Assembly: GCF_000427825.1 (NCBI RefSeq)
Contig: NZ_KE386593.1
Location: forward strand, 202-64,201
Length of the DNA stretch: 64,000 bases
Reading direction: 5' to 3'
Origin: Thermocrispum municipale DSM 44069
GTDB lineage: Bacteria > Actinomycetota > Actinomycetes > Mycobacteriales > Pseudonocardiaceae
Part shown: positions 8,659-17,662 of the stretch, in pieces
How positions within the stretch are numbered: the first letter of the stretch is position 1
Layout: each line of letters starts with the position of its first letter
The notes under the pieces: generated by a model
Told to the model about the DNA's origin: nothing
The model's input: the letters and a program-made list of their open reading frames with translations, nothing else
Database searches by the model: none
Translations under genes and position numbers: made by a program

Positions 8659-9699
8659 GTGTCCGAGCACACCTGCACCTTCGGCCTGTGGTACGACTTC
8701 CGGAATCCGGCGCGGTGGCCGCGCAGCTTCACCAGCTTCTACGCCGAGACCCTCGACCAGATCGCCTGGGCGGAAAGCCGCGGCATCGAGTCGGTGTGGC
8801 TCACCGAGCACCACTTCATGGCCGACGGCTACACGCCGTCGCCGTTCGTCATCGGTGGCGCGATCGCCGCCCGCACGAAGTCGCTCAAGATCGGCACCAA
8901 CCTGATCGTCTCCCCGCTGCACAACCCCATCCGCCTCGCCGAGGACGCCGCCACCCTGTCCCTGCTCAGCGGCGGCCGGTTCGACCTCGGCGTCGGCCAG
9001 GGCTACTGGCAGCCGGAGTTCCAAGCCTTCGGCCGGAACCTGCGCAACCGGCCCAGCTTGCTGGAAGAAGGCGTCGAGATCATCCGCCGCGCCTGGTCGC
9101 GGGACACCGCGGAGTTCCACGGCAAGCGCTACGACTTCCCCGCGCTGCCGGTCACCCCGCAGCCGGAGGCCACCCCGCAACTGTTGGTCGGCGCCATGGC
9201 CGAGCCCGCCATCGAGCGCGTCGCCCGCATCGCCGACGGCTTCCTCAGTACCCAGAACGCCCACCACCAGATGTACATCGACGCGCTGGAGAAGGTCGGC
9301 AAACCGGTCGACGAGGGCCGCATCTACGCAGGTCAGTGGGCAATCATCGCCGAGGACCCGGAACGCGAGTGGGCCCGCATCGGCCAGCACGCGCTCTACC
9401 AGATCAACGGCTACATCGGCATGGGCGCGTTCGGCCCGCCGGACCAGGTCCCCACCTTCCCGAACCCGCAGGCCCTGCTGGACGCCGGCGCGTTCCTGCT
9501 GTGGGACGTCGACACCGCGGTCAGCGAGCTGACCACGCTGCTGCTCGACCGTCCGCAGATCAAGGACGTGCACTTCTGGGCGCAGCTGCCCGGCGAATCG
9601 GTGGAGAGCGGGTCGGCCCGCATCGAACTGCTCACCTCCCGCGTCATCCCGCAAGTACGCGCGGCCGTCGCGGCCGGACGACAGGAGGTGTCCGTATGA
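8659..9699 (+). CDS. LLM-class flavin-dependent monooxygenase (1 of 3)
   Basis: 346-residue bacterial-luciferase-like (beta/alpha)8-barrel protein. WLTEHHF near residue 47, LSGGRFDLGVGQGY near 110 and the overall length identify the LLM superfamily, whose two-component members use FMNH2 from a separate reductase to insert oxygen (Baeyer-Villiger, desulfonation, N-oxygenation). GTG start with a GAGGAG ribosome-binding site. It overlaps the following acyl-CoA ligase (ATGA), so it heads an operon. A flavin reductase and RibBA lie downstream in the same direction. Substrate not deducible. Confidence 0.85.
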   Translation: MSEHTCTFGLWYDFRNPARWPRSFTSFYAETLDQIAWAESRGIESVWLTEHHFMADGYTPSPFVIGGAIAARTKSLKIGTNLIVSPLHNPIRLAEDAATLSLLSGGRFDLGVGQGYWQPEFQAFGRNLRNRPSLLEEGVEIIRRAWSRDTAEFHGKRYDFPALPVTPQPEATPQLLVGAMAEPAIERVARIADGFLSTQNAHHQMYIDALEKVGKPVDEGRIYAGQWAIIAEDPEREWARIGQHALYQINGYIGMGAFGPPDQVPTFPNPQALLDAGAFLLWDVDTAVSELTTLLLDRPQIKDVHFWAQLPGESVESGSARIELLTSRVIPQVRAAVAAGRQEVSV

Positions 9700-11312
9700 C
9701 CCCTGCGCCGGCCTCCGGCTCCCCCTTGTTGATCACCGACTTCCTGTACCGGGCACGCGACCTGTTCGCCGCGAAGACGATCACCCAGTACCAGGACGGC
9801 GAGAAGATCTTCAGCTACACCTACGCCGAGTACGCCGACCGCGTGCTGCGCCTCGCTCAAGCCCTGATCGACCTCGGGGTGCGGCCAGGCGATCGGGTCG
9901 CGACGCTGGCGTGGAACCACCACCGCCATCTCGAGCTGTACCTGGCAGCTCCGCTGGCGGGAGCCGTGCTGCACACGCTCAACCTGCGGTTGGCAGCCGA
10001 CGAGATCGCCTACATCGTCGACCACGCCGATGACCGCGTGGTGTTCGTCGACTCGTCGCTGCTGCCGTTGCTGGACAGCGTCCGCTCCCGCCGCCCCGAG
10101 ATGCCGGTGATCACCACCGACGGGGACAGCCCGAACCACGACGAACTGATCGCGGCCGCCACGCCGCTGGAAAAACCCGTACCGCGGGACGAGAACGACC
10201 TGGCCGCGCTCTGCTACACCTCCGGCACCACCGGCGCCCCCAAGGGCGTCGGCTACTCGCACCGCGCGCTCTACCTGCACACCTTCGCCGCATGCCTGGC
10301 CGACGGCCACGCGATCTGCGAGCGCGACACCGTCTGCCACGTCGTCCCGATGTTCCACGCCAACGCGTGGGGCATCCCGTTCGCCGCGTTGATGACCGGC
10401 GCGAATCAGGTCCTGCCCGGGCCGCACCCGTCGGTGGCCGACATCGCCACCATGCTCTCGACCGAACAGGTCACCTACACCGGCATGGTCCCGACGGTCG
10501 CCGTCGACCTGGTCAAACACGCCACGGCCAACCGGATCGACCTGACCAGTTTGCGGGCCCTGGTGCTCGGCGGCTCGACCCCGACCCCGGAGCTGATCCG
10601 CAGCATCGAGGAAGACCTGGGCGTGCCGGCCTACCAGGGCTGGGGCATGACCGAGCTGTCCCCGATGGGCACATTCGCCCGCCCACCACGCGACGCCGAC
10701 GACGACCCGCAGCGCCGCTACGAGTACGTCCGTCGCCAGGGACGCCTGCTACCCGGCCTGCACTGGAAGCTCGTCGACGACGACGGCAACGAGGTCCCGC
10801 ACAACGGAGTCGACCGGGGCGAGCTGCTCATGCGCGGACCGTGGGTCGCCGACCGCTACTTCCGCGACGAGCACCCGGAGGCGTTCGCCGACGGCTGGTT
10901 GCGTACCGGCGACATCGCGACCATCGACTCCGAGGGCTACCTGACCATCGTCGACCGGGCCAAAGACCTGATCAAGAGCGGCGGTGAGTGGATCAGCTCG
11001 CTGGCGCTCGAGCAGGCACTGACGACGATCCCCCAGGTCGCCGAGGCAGCCGTCATCGCGGTCCCGCACGAACGCTGGCAGGAACGTCCACTGGCCTTCG
11101 TCGTCGCCGCCGAAGGCGCCCAGCTGGACCCCGAGCAGGTGCGGTCGGCCCTGGCCGAGCGGGTGCCGCGCTGGTGGCTGCCCGAACGCGTCATCGTCGT
11201 CGACTCCCTGCCCAGGACCAGCGTCGGAAAGCTCGACAAGAAGCGGCTGCGCAGCAGCGTCGGCGCCGGACTCTTCGCGGACCCGCACCATGCGGCGCCC
11301 TCACCCGCATAA
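9696..11312 (+). CDS. AMP-forming acyl-CoA synthetase
   Basis: 538 residues, ANL superfamily. P-loop-like TSGTTGAPKG (about 174-184), the aromatic-acid/fatty-acid signature GWGMTELSP (about 315) and GWLRTGD (about 401), then the C-terminal lysine motif in RTSVGKLDKK. It activates a carboxylic acid with ATP and CoA; the sequence resembles medium/long-chain FadD and 3-methylmercaptopropionyl-CoA ligase types. The open frame extends far upstream, but the ATG at 9696 (AGGAGGTG before it) overlaps the stop of the LLM gene and gives normal length. It likely activates an acid released downstream of the LLM oxygenations. Confidence 0.88.
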   Translation: MTPAPASGSPLLITDFLYRARDLFAAKTITQYQDGEKIFSYTYAEYADRVLRLAQALIDLGVRPGDRVATLAWNHHRHLELYLAAPLAGAVLHTLNLRLAADEIAYIVDHADDRVVFVDSSLLPLLDSVRSRRPEMPVITTDGDSPNHDELIAAATPLEKPVPRDENDLAALCYTSGTTGAPKGVGYSHRALYLHTFAACLADGHAICERDTVCHVVPMFHANAWGIPFAALMTGANQVLPGPHPSVADIATMLSTEQVTYTGMVPTVAVDLVKHATANRIDLTSLRALVLGGSTPTPELIRSIEEDLGVPAYQGWGMTELSPMGTFARPPRDADDDPQRRYEYVRRQGRLLPGLHWKLVDDDGNEVPHNGVDRGELLMRGPWVADRYFRDEHPEAFADGWLRTGDIATIDSEGYLTIVDRAKDLIKSGGEWISSLALEQALTTIPQVAEAAVIAVPHERWQERPLAFVVAAEGAQLDPEQVRSALAERVPRWWLPERVIVVDSLPRTSVGKLDKKRLRSSVGAGLFADPHHAAPSPA

Positions 11313-11348
11313 CCCGCACCTCCACGCCCGTCACGAGGAGGACCTTGC

Positions 11349-13301
11349 GTGAAGTTCGGCATCTTCTACGTCCTGGAATGTCCCGACCACGACTTCCCGC
11401 GTGCCTATCGCGAGATGCTCGAACAGGTCGAGTACGCCGAACTGCTGGGCTTCGACGAAGTGTGGCTGGCCGAGCACCACGGCAGCGACTACGGCTCGAT
11501 GCCCTCCCCGCAGGTGGCCGCCGCCGCCATCGCGCAACGCACCGAGCGCATGCGCATCGGGATCGCGGTCAGCAACCTGACGTTCGACTGGCCGGTCCGC
11601 ATCGCCGAGGACTACGCGATGGTCGACGTCCTCTCCGGCGGACGGCTCGACTTCGGCGTCGGCCGCGGCTACCAACCGCACGAGTTCCGCAACATGGGCG
11701 CGGGCGAACGGCAGGCGGAAAGCCGTGAGGTGTTCGTCGAGGCCCTCGACATCATCCGCGGCCTGTGGAGCAAACCCACCGGTCAGCCGTTCTCGTACCA
11801 CGGCAAGCACTTCGACATCACCGACGTGGACTGCCGGCCCACCCCGGTGCAGCGCCCGACCCCGCCGATCTACCTCGCCTCGATCAGCCCGGAGTCGTTC
11901 GACCTGGCCGTCGCACAGGGCTGCAACATGCTCGTCACGCCGACGCTGATGACGATGCCGGAGCTGAACGCGTTCGTCGTCGACGCCAAACGGCGATTAC
12001 GGGATCTCGGCCGGGACATCCTCGAGCTGGATTTCCCGATGAACTGGCAGATCCACCTCGCGGAGACCGAACAGGCCGCGGTCGACAACGCGCGCGAGGC
12101 GCTGACCTGGTACTTCGACTCGGTTCTGTCCATCGTTCCGCAAGGCGAGGACGTGCCGCCGAGCTACGAGCGGTACGCCGAACTGGTCTCCGCCACCGAC
12201 AAGGCGGGCGGCGTCACCGTTGACGGCTTGCGCGACGGCGGCGTCGTCTACGTCGGCGACCCCGACGGCCTGATCCGGCAGCTCGAGTCGCTGCACGACG
12301 AGACCGGGCTGCAACACCTCATCTGCTGGATGCGCTTCGGCGGGCTCGACCACCACAAGGTGCTGCGCTCGATGGAGCTGTTCGCCGAGCACGTCATGCC
12401 CCGCTTCCGCGACCGCGAACCGGTCGTGCCGCGCGCCCTGCGCGAGCTGTCCGCCGCCGAGACCTCCCCTTTTGCTCGATCCCTACTAGTTCAGGAGGAC
12501 ACCATGGGATACCTGCCCGTCGAGAACGACCGCAGCATCTACTACGAGCACCATCGCGGCAGCGGCAGGCCGATCGTGCTCGTGCACGGCTGGGGCGCCA
12601 ACGCCCGCGCGTGGGACACCACGCTGCCCGCGCTGCTGGCCAACGGCAACGAGGTGGTCACGCTCGACCAGCGCTGCTGTGGGCGCTCGGACAAGGACTT
12701 CGAGGAGGTGTCGATCGCCGCGCTCGGCGAGGACGTCGTGCGCCTGGTGGACCACCTCAGCCTGGACCGCCCGGTGATCAACGGCTGGTCGCTCGGCGGC
12801 GCGGTGGCCACGGCCGCGGTGGCCAAGCTGGGTGACCGCGCGTCGGGCCTGGTGCTGACCGGTGGGGCCTCGCCTCGCTACACCGCGACCGACGACTGGC
12901 CGCACGGCGGGACGACCGCCGACGTCGAAGGGATCCTCGACGCCCTCGCCGCCAACCGCGCCGCGACGTTGCGCGGTGTCGCGGAAGCGGTGTGCGCGGA
13001 GAACCCGGGCGAAGCGGTCCTCGACTGGCTGTGGGACATGTTCATGGAGATGGGCCCGCGTGGTGACCAGTCGTTGCGCGACCTCGCCGAGGTCGACCTG
13101 CGTAAGGAACTCGCGGGCCTGGAGGTGCCGATCCTGTTGCTGCACGGCCGTGCCGACACGTTCGTGCCGTATTCCCAGGCCGAGGCCGTGACCGAGTTGA
13201 ACTCGCGCGCCGAACTGGTCGAGTTCGCCGGCGGGCACGCACCGTTTTTGGAGGACCGGGACCGCTACCTCGGCGCCTTGACGGAGTTCTTGAATCGATG
13301 A
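11349..13301 (+). CDS. LLM monooxygenase fused in frame to an alpha/beta hydrolase
   Basis: 650 residues as read. Residues 1 to about 375 form a second LLM flavin monooxygenase (WLAEHHG, LSGGRLDFGVGRGY). From residue 386 a complete alpha/beta hydrolase follows: HGWG oxyanion region, GWSLGG nucleophile elbow (Ser about 480), acid in GRADTF and histidine in GGHAPF. The junction is suspicious: the hydrolase begins at an ATG (12504) preceded by AGGAGG at ribosome-binding distance, and removing one base from the CCCCTTTT run at 12466-12473 would create an in-frame TAG at about 12488. It is therefore a recent fusion, a real frameshift or a sequencing error joining two genes. The pair suits a Baeyer-Villiger oxygenase and a lactone/ester hydrolase. 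Confidence 0.8.
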   Translation: MKFGIFYVLECPDHDFPRAYREMLEQVEYAELLGFDEVWLAEHHGSDYGSMPSPQVAAAAIAQRTERMRIGIAVSNLTFDWPVRIAEDYAMVDVLSGGRLDFGVGRGYQPHEFRNMGAGERQAESREVFVEALDIIRGLWSKPTGQPFSYHGKHFDITDVDCRPTPVQRPTPPIYLASISPESFDLAVAQGCNMLVTPTLMTMPELNAFVVDAKRRLRDLGRDILELDFPMNWQIHLAETEQAAVDNAREALTWYFDSVLSIVPQGEDVPPSYERYAELVSATDKAGGVTVDGLRDGGVVYVGDPDGLIRQLESLHDETGLQHLICWMRFGGLDHHKVLRSMELFAEHVMPRFRDREPVVPRALRELSAAETSPFARSLLVQEDTMGYLPVENDRSIYYEHHRGSGRPIVLVHGWGANARAWDTTLPALLANGNEVVTLDQRCCGRSDKDFEEVSIAALGEDVVRLVDHLSLDRPVINGWSLGGAVATAAVAKLGDRASGLVLTGGASPRYTATDDWPHGGTTADVEGILDALAANRAATLRGVAEAVCAENPGEAVLDWLWDMFMEMGPRGDQSLRDLAEVDLRKELAGLEVPILLLHGRADTFVPYSQAEAVTELNSRAELVEFAGGHAPFLEDRDRYLGALTEFLNR

Positions 13302-14017
13302 CCAAGAACTGGCTGGTCACCGGCGGGTCGCGCGGTATCGGGCGTGCGGTCGTCGAGCAGGCGACGGCCCGGGGCGACCGGGTCGCGGTCTTCGCCCGCA
13401 AGCCCGCCACCGAGCAGTGGCCCCACCCGGATCGAGTTGTGGAAATCCACACCGACCTCACCGACTCGACTGCGGTGGCACGCGGTGTGCGCACCGTTTT
13501 CGAGCGGTTCGGATCGCTCGACGTGGTGGTCAACGCCGCCGGGGTCCACCGGGGTGGCCGGGTCGACACCCTGTCGCGAGAGCACTGGGACGAGGTGATC
13601 GGCACCAACCTCACCGGCGCATTCGAGCTGGCCCGGCACGTCGTCCCCCGCCTCGAAGCCGGATCCGCCCTCATCAACGTGGGTGCGGTGGTGGGCTTTC
13701 GCGGTTTTCCCGGCGACGTGGCCTACGGCGCGGCGAAAGCCGGCCTGCACGGACTGACCCAGGTGCTCGCGGTGGAACTGGCACCGCGACACATTCGGGT
13801 GAACCTGGTGATCCCGGGTTTCGTGGAGACCGACATGACCTCGGCGCTGACCGGGCGGGCGCGCGAGCGGATCCTCGCCGCGATCCCGCTGGGCCGCACG
13901 GGCCTTCCGGCGGAAATTGCGCAGGTCATCGTGGGTGTCGCGGACGCCGAGTACATGACCGGCTCGGTGGTGGCCACCGACGGCGGCTTGCTCAGCTCGT
14001 TCGCCTCCCGTAGTTGA
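13298..14017 (+). CDS. Short-chain dehydrogenase/reductase with unusual active site
   Basis: 239-residue SDR of the classical (FabG-like) type: TGGSRGIG cofactor motif (residues 8-15), NAAG, and the YGAAK pair (Tyr and Lys). The position of the catalytic serine, normally in an IN-x-[ST]-S segment, reads INVGAVVG, so the serine appears to be alanine. Such changes may slow or alter catalysis. The ATG overlaps the stop of the fused gene (ATGA); last gene of the 8659 operon. It might oxidise a hydroxyl set free by the hydrolase or, if inactive, have another role. Confidence 0.85.
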   Translation: MTKNWLVTGGSRGIGRAVVEQATARGDRVAVFARKPATEQWPHPDRVVEIHTDLTDSTAVARGVRTVFERFGSLDVVVNAAGVHRGGRVDTLSREHWDEVIGTNLTGAFELARHVVPRLEAGSALINVGAVVGFRGFPGDVAYGAAKAGLHGLTQVLAVELAPRHIRVNLVIPGFVETDMTSALTGRARERILAAIPLGRTGLPAEIAQVIVGVADAEYMTGSVVATDGGLLSSFASRS

Positions 14018-14055
14018 CCTGCCCGTGGTTGTGGTGGCCTACAACGCCGCGAAAA

Positions 14056-14065
14056 GTCACGTGAC
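14056..14065. promoter_or_regulatory. Palindrome GTCACGTGAC in the gap before the second LLM operon
   Basis: A perfect 10-bp palindrome in the 144-bp gap between the SDR and the NTF2-like gene. It may be an operator for the promoter of the 14162-17575 operon. No second copy was noticed in the window. Confidence 0.35.
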
Positions 14066-14161
14066 CCGCACCACAAGCGGGAAGTTAGCCTCGAGACGAC
14101 AAAACCTGAATTTCGTTTTCTCGACGCATTTTCGCCCACTTCCCCTGCGGAAGGAGTTCGT

Positions 14162-14587
14162 ATGAACGACACCGCGAGTGCCGGAAGCCGCGAAGCGGAC
14201 AACAAGAAACTCGTTGCGGAATTCATGCAGGTGTTCTCCACCGGTGACGTGGCGGCGATCATGGACTATCTCGCCCCCACCGCGACCTGGTGGGTGGCCG
14301 GCACCATCGAAGGCATCTCCGGCACCAAGAGCAAGGACGAGTTCCGGGAGATGCTCTCCGGTCTGTCCGCCAACACCAAGACGGGCGCGATCCGGCTGAC
14401 CCCGATCGCATGGACCGCGGAGGGCGACCGCGTCGCGGTGGAGACCGAGTCGTATTCCGAGATGACCAACGGCCGGGTCTACAACAACCTGTATCACTTC
14501 GTATTCGAGGTGCGCGACGGGAAAATTCAGTCGGTCAAGGAATACCTGGACACCGAACACACTCGGGCCGTCTTCCTCGCCGCGTAG
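14162..14587 (+). CDS. NTF2-like (SnoaL/limonene-epoxide-hydrolase fold) protein
   Basis: 141 residues of the cone-shaped NTF2 fold: N-terminal helices with EFMQVFSTGDVAAIMDYL, then strands ending in VFEVRDGKIQSVKEYLD. The placement just before an LLM enzyme recalls the limA-limB order of limonene degradation, but the Arg-x-Asp pair of LimA is not present at the equivalent strand (VETES), although the later Asp (EYLDT) is. I therefore do not call it an epoxide hydrolase; isomerase, hydrolase or binding roles are all open. ATG preceded by GGAAGGAG. Confidence 0.75.
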   Translation: MNDTASAGSREADNKKLVAEFMQVFSTGDVAAIMDYLAPTATWWVAGTIEGISGTKSKDEFREMLSGLSANTKTGAIRLTPIAWTAEGDRVAVETESYSEMTNGRVYNNLYHFVFEVRDGKIQSVKEYLDTEHTRAVFLAA

Positions 14588-14652
14588 TTCTTCCGGTTCT
14601 TCGCTCCCATTCCAGCAACAACCCATTCGCACACATTGAAGGAGACACGTCC

Positions 14653-15750
14653 ATGGACATCGGCATGCTGTTGGTCGCCCAGAATTATCACGAAAACGTC
14701 AGCGACCAGGAGGTCTTCCTCCGCGAGGTCGAAATGGGAGTGAACGCGGAGAAGTGGGGCTTCGACACCGTCTGGTCCGCCGAGCACCACTTCGACGACT
14801 ACTCGATGCTCCCGGACAACCTGCAGATCCTGACCTACATCGCGGCCAAGACCTCGAAGATCAAGCTCGGCACGGCCGCGGTGATCCTGCCGTGGAACGA
14901 CCCGAAACGCGTCGTGGAGAAGGTGGCGATGCTGGACATGCTGTCCGGCGGCCGCGTGATGTACGGCATGGGCCGGGGCCTGGCCAAGATGGAGTACGAG
15001 GCGTTCGGCATCCCGATGGACGAGGCGCGCGAGCGGTTCGTCGAAGCCACCAAACTCACCCTGGAAGGCCTGCGCACCGGCGTGGTGGAGAACCCGGACG
15101 GCAAGTACTACAAGCAGTCCAGGGCCCAGATCCGCCCGGCGCCCGATCCGTCCTACGAGTGGACCCGCGAGCGGCTGTTCGGTGCGGCCATGTCGCCGGA
15201 CACGATTCCGATCATCGCCGAGCTCGGCCTGCGCATGATGACGTTCGTCCAGTTCCCGTTCGAGAAGCACGCCGAGGCCATCAACCAGTGGCGTGAGCTG
15301 TACCGTGAGAAGCAGGGCGTGGAGCCGCCGACCCCGCTGGTGCAGGACTTCGTCATCTGCCACGAGGACGCCGACGAGGCGCGGCGGCTGGCGCACGAGC
15401 ACCTGTCCCGGTACTTCCTGTCGGTGATCAAGCACTACGACTTCGCCGGTGACCACTGGCGCTCGACCAAGGGCTACGAGACGTACCAGGTCGGCGCGGA
15501 CATGATCAAGGAAGCCGGGATGGAGGCGGCCGCCACCGGATACGTGGAGGCCAACATCTACGGCACGCCGGAGCAGATCGTGGAGAAGTACGCGGCCCGC
15601 CGCGAACTGGCCGGCGACTTCTCGGCCAATGCCGCGTTCGCGTTCGGTGGCCTGCCGATCGACCAGGCCTTCAAGTCGGCGCAGCTGTTCGGCGAGAAGG
15701 TCGTGCCGGAACTGAAGAAGATGACGGCGAAGGTCCCGGTCAGCGCATGA
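14653..15750 (+). CDS. LLM-class flavin-dependent monooxygenase (3 of 3)
   Basis: 365 residues, luciferase-like barrel: SAEHHFDDY, GTAAVILPWNDP and MLSGGRVMYGMGRGL. The ATG at 14653 follows GAAGGAGA; the longer open frame upstream overlaps the NTF2-like gene and is not used. It ends four bases into the flavin reductase start (ATGA overlap), so these two are very likely the two components of one FMNH2-dependent oxygenase. The substrate is not visible from sequence; the family covers alkanal, limonene, sulfonate and ketone oxygenases. Confidence 0.85.
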   Translation: MDIGMLLVAQNYHENVSDQEVFLREVEMGVNAEKWGFDTVWSAEHHFDDYSMLPDNLQILTYIAAKTSKIKLGTAAVILPWNDPKRVVEKVAMLDMLSGGRVMYGMGRGLAKMEYEAFGIPMDEARERFVEATKLTLEGLRTGVVENPDGKYYKQSRAQIRPAPDPSYEWTRERLFGAAMSPDTIPIIAELGLRMMTFVQFPFEKHAEAINQWRELYREKQGVEPPTPLVQDFVICHEDADEARRLAHEHLSRYFLSVIKHYDFAGDHWRSTKGYETYQVGADMIKEAGMEAAATGYVEANIYGTPEQIVEKYAARRELAGDFSANAAFAFGGLPIDQAFKSAQLFGEKVVPELKKMTAKVPVSA

Positions 15751-16325
15751 TCACCGTCGTGGCGGCGCCCGGGGGTCCGGGCGCCGCCACACCTCACCCG
15801 GCGGACGGCGAGATGAATTCCCCCATGACTCGAGGTTTGACCGCCACCCACGACTTCACCGATCTCTTCCGCGACGTGATGGCGGGCGTGTGCACGCCCG
15901 TCACGGTGGTCACCGCGCTCGACGGTGACCGGCCGCACGGCACCACGGTCAGCGCGTTCGCGTCGCTGTCGTTGCATCCACCGATGGTGCTCGTCGCGCT
16001 CGACCGCGGGTCGGACCTGCTCAGCGTGGTGCGTGTGCGGGGCCGGTTCGGGGTCAACATCCTCGGCCACGGTCAGCACGACCTCGCGCTGAGGTTCGCC
16101 CGCAAGGGCCTGGACAAGTTCGACGGGGTCGACTGGTCCCTGTCCTCGGGCGCACCGCGCATCACCGGCGCTCCCGGCTGGGTGGCGTGCACCGTCGCGG
16201 ATCTGGTGGACGGCGGCGACCACGTCGTGGTCCTCGGCCATGTCGTGGAGGCCGACCGCGCCGACTCCCCGCCGCTCACCTATCACCGGCGCACGTTCGG
16301 TACCCACAGCGCAGAACAGGAGTAG
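15747..16325 (+). CDS. Flavin reductase (HpaC/RutF-like)
   Basis: 192-residue FMN-binding split-barrel reductase: VCTPVTVVTALDGDRPHGTT, SLHPPMV and the GHVVEAD end. It should use NAD(P)H to make FMNH2 for the LLM monooxygenases of the cluster. The first 22 residues look like a non-family leader, so translation may begin at the ATG at 15813 instead of 15747; the ATGA overlap with the LLM gene supports the earlier start. Six bases separate it from RibBA. Confidence 0.85.
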   Translation: MITVVAAPGGPGAATPHPADGEMNSPMTRGLTATHDFTDLFRDVMAGVCTPVTVVTALDGDRPHGTTVSAFASLSLHPPMVLVALDRGSDLLSVVRVRGRFGVNILGHGQHDLALRFARKGLDKFDGVDWSLSSGAPRITGAPGWVACTVADLVDGGDHVVVLGHVVEADRADSPPLTYHRRTFGTHSAEQE

Positions 16326-16330
16326 TGGCC

Positions 16331-17575
16331 ATGCCCCGCACCCCGGCTCAGCAGGTCGAACTCGCCGTCTCCACGCTCGCGGCGGGCGGCCTGGTCGTCG
16401 TGGTCGACGACGAGGACCGCGAGAACGAAGGCGACCTGGTGGGCGCCGCCGCGACGATGACCACCGAGCAAATGGCGTTCATCGTCCGCCACACCACCGG
16501 CATCGTCTGCGCACCCATGCTGGCGCATCGCGCCGACGCGCTCGATCTTCCGCTGATGGTCGACCGCAACACCGAGGCGCACCGCACCGCGTTCACCGTC
16601 AGCGTCGACCACGTCTCCACCGGTACCGGGGTCAGCGCCGAGGACCGCGCAGCGACCGTGCGAGCACTCGCCGACGAATCCACCGCGCCGGAGGATCTGT
16701 GCCGGCCGGGCCACATCTTCCCGCTGCGCGCCAGGGAAGGCGGGGTGCTCGCCCGGGCCGGCCACACCGAGGCCGCCGTCGATCTGCTGCGCCTGGCCGG
16801 AGCTGGTGAGGTGGGCGTGATCAGCGAGATCGTCGCCGACGACGGCTCGATGCGACGCGGCGACGACCTGGACGCGTTCGCCGAGGAGCACGGGCTGCCG
16901 ATCGTGCGGATCGCCGACCTGGTGCGGTACCGGGCGGCGACCGAGCCGTTCGTCGAGTACGTCGCCGAAGCGGAGATGCCGACGGAGTTCGGCCAGTTCC
17001 GCGCGGTCGCGTTCCGCTCCGTGGTGGACGGCTCCGAACACTTGGCGCTGGTCATGGGCGATGTCGCCGAAGCGGGCCACAGCCGGCAGGGCGTGCTGGT
17101 GCGGGTGCACAGCGAATGCCTCACCGGCGACATCCTCGGCTCGCTGCGCTGCGACTGCGGGGCACAGCTCGAGCGGGCACTCGCCGAGATCGCCCGCGAG
17201 GGCTGCGGCGTGCTGGTCTACCTGCGCGGACACGAAGGCCGCGGGATCGGCCTGGCGCACAAGATCCGCGCCTATTCGCTGCAGGAACAGGGCTTGGACA
17301 CGGTGGACGCCAACCGCGCCCTCGGCCTGCCGGACGACTCGCGCAGCTACGGGGTCGGCGCACGGATCCTGGCCGACCTCGGCGTGCGGCGCATGCGGCT
17401 GATCACCAACAACCCGAGCAAACTCGGCGGCCTGGAGGGCTACTCGATCGAAATCGTCGGACGGGTGTCGCTGCCGACGGCCGTCACCGCGCACAACGTG
17501 CGCTACCTGCGGACCAAGCGTGACCGGATGGGGCATGCGCTGGACACACCCCTACCGGACGTGATCGCAACCTGA
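16331..17575 (+). CDS. ribBA: Bifunctional DHBP synthase / GTP cyclohydrolase II (RibBA)
   Basis: 414 residues. The N-terminal half (about 1-205) is 3,4-dihydroxy-2-butanone 4-phosphate synthase with DDEDRENEGD; the C-terminal half is GTP cyclohydrolase II with the zinc site SECLTGD...RCDCG (about 261-276) and GHEGRGIGL. Together they perform the two committing steps of riboflavin synthesis. The gene is in an LLM/flavin-reductase operon rather than a rib operon, so I infer a second copy that raises the FMN pool when the pathway is induced. ATG chosen for its GGAG eight bases upstream. Both active-site regions look intact. Confidence 0.92.
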   Translation: MPRTPAQQVELAVSTLAAGGLVVVVDDEDRENEGDLVGAAATMTTEQMAFIVRHTTGIVCAPMLAHRADALDLPLMVDRNTEAHRTAFTVSVDHVSTGTGVSAEDRAATVRALADESTAPEDLCRPGHIFPLRAREGGVLARAGHTEAAVDLLRLAGAGEVGVISEIVADDGSMRRGDDLDAFAEEHGLPIVRIADLVRYRAATEPFVEYVAEAEMPTEFGQFRAVAFRSVVDGSEHLALVMGDVAEAGHSRQGVLVRVHSECLTGDILGSLRCDCGAQLERALAEIAREGCGVLVYLRGHEGRGIGLAHKIRAYSLQEQGLDTVDANRALGLPDDSRSYGVGARILADLGVRRMRLITNNPSKLGGLEGYSIEIVGRVSLPTAVTAHNVRYLRTKRDRMGHALDTPLPDVIAT

Positions 17576-17662
17576 CATTCCGCTCTTGTGAATTGTCACT
17601 AGTTCGTGGATGTTGGTGAGCGAGGCAGACGGGAGGCCCACGACAAAGGAGACGAGGACCCC

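Noticed and set aside
14162-14587. Limonene-1,2-epoxide hydrolase (LimA)
   Set aside because: The fold and position fit, but the catalytic Arg-x-Asp pair is not seen.
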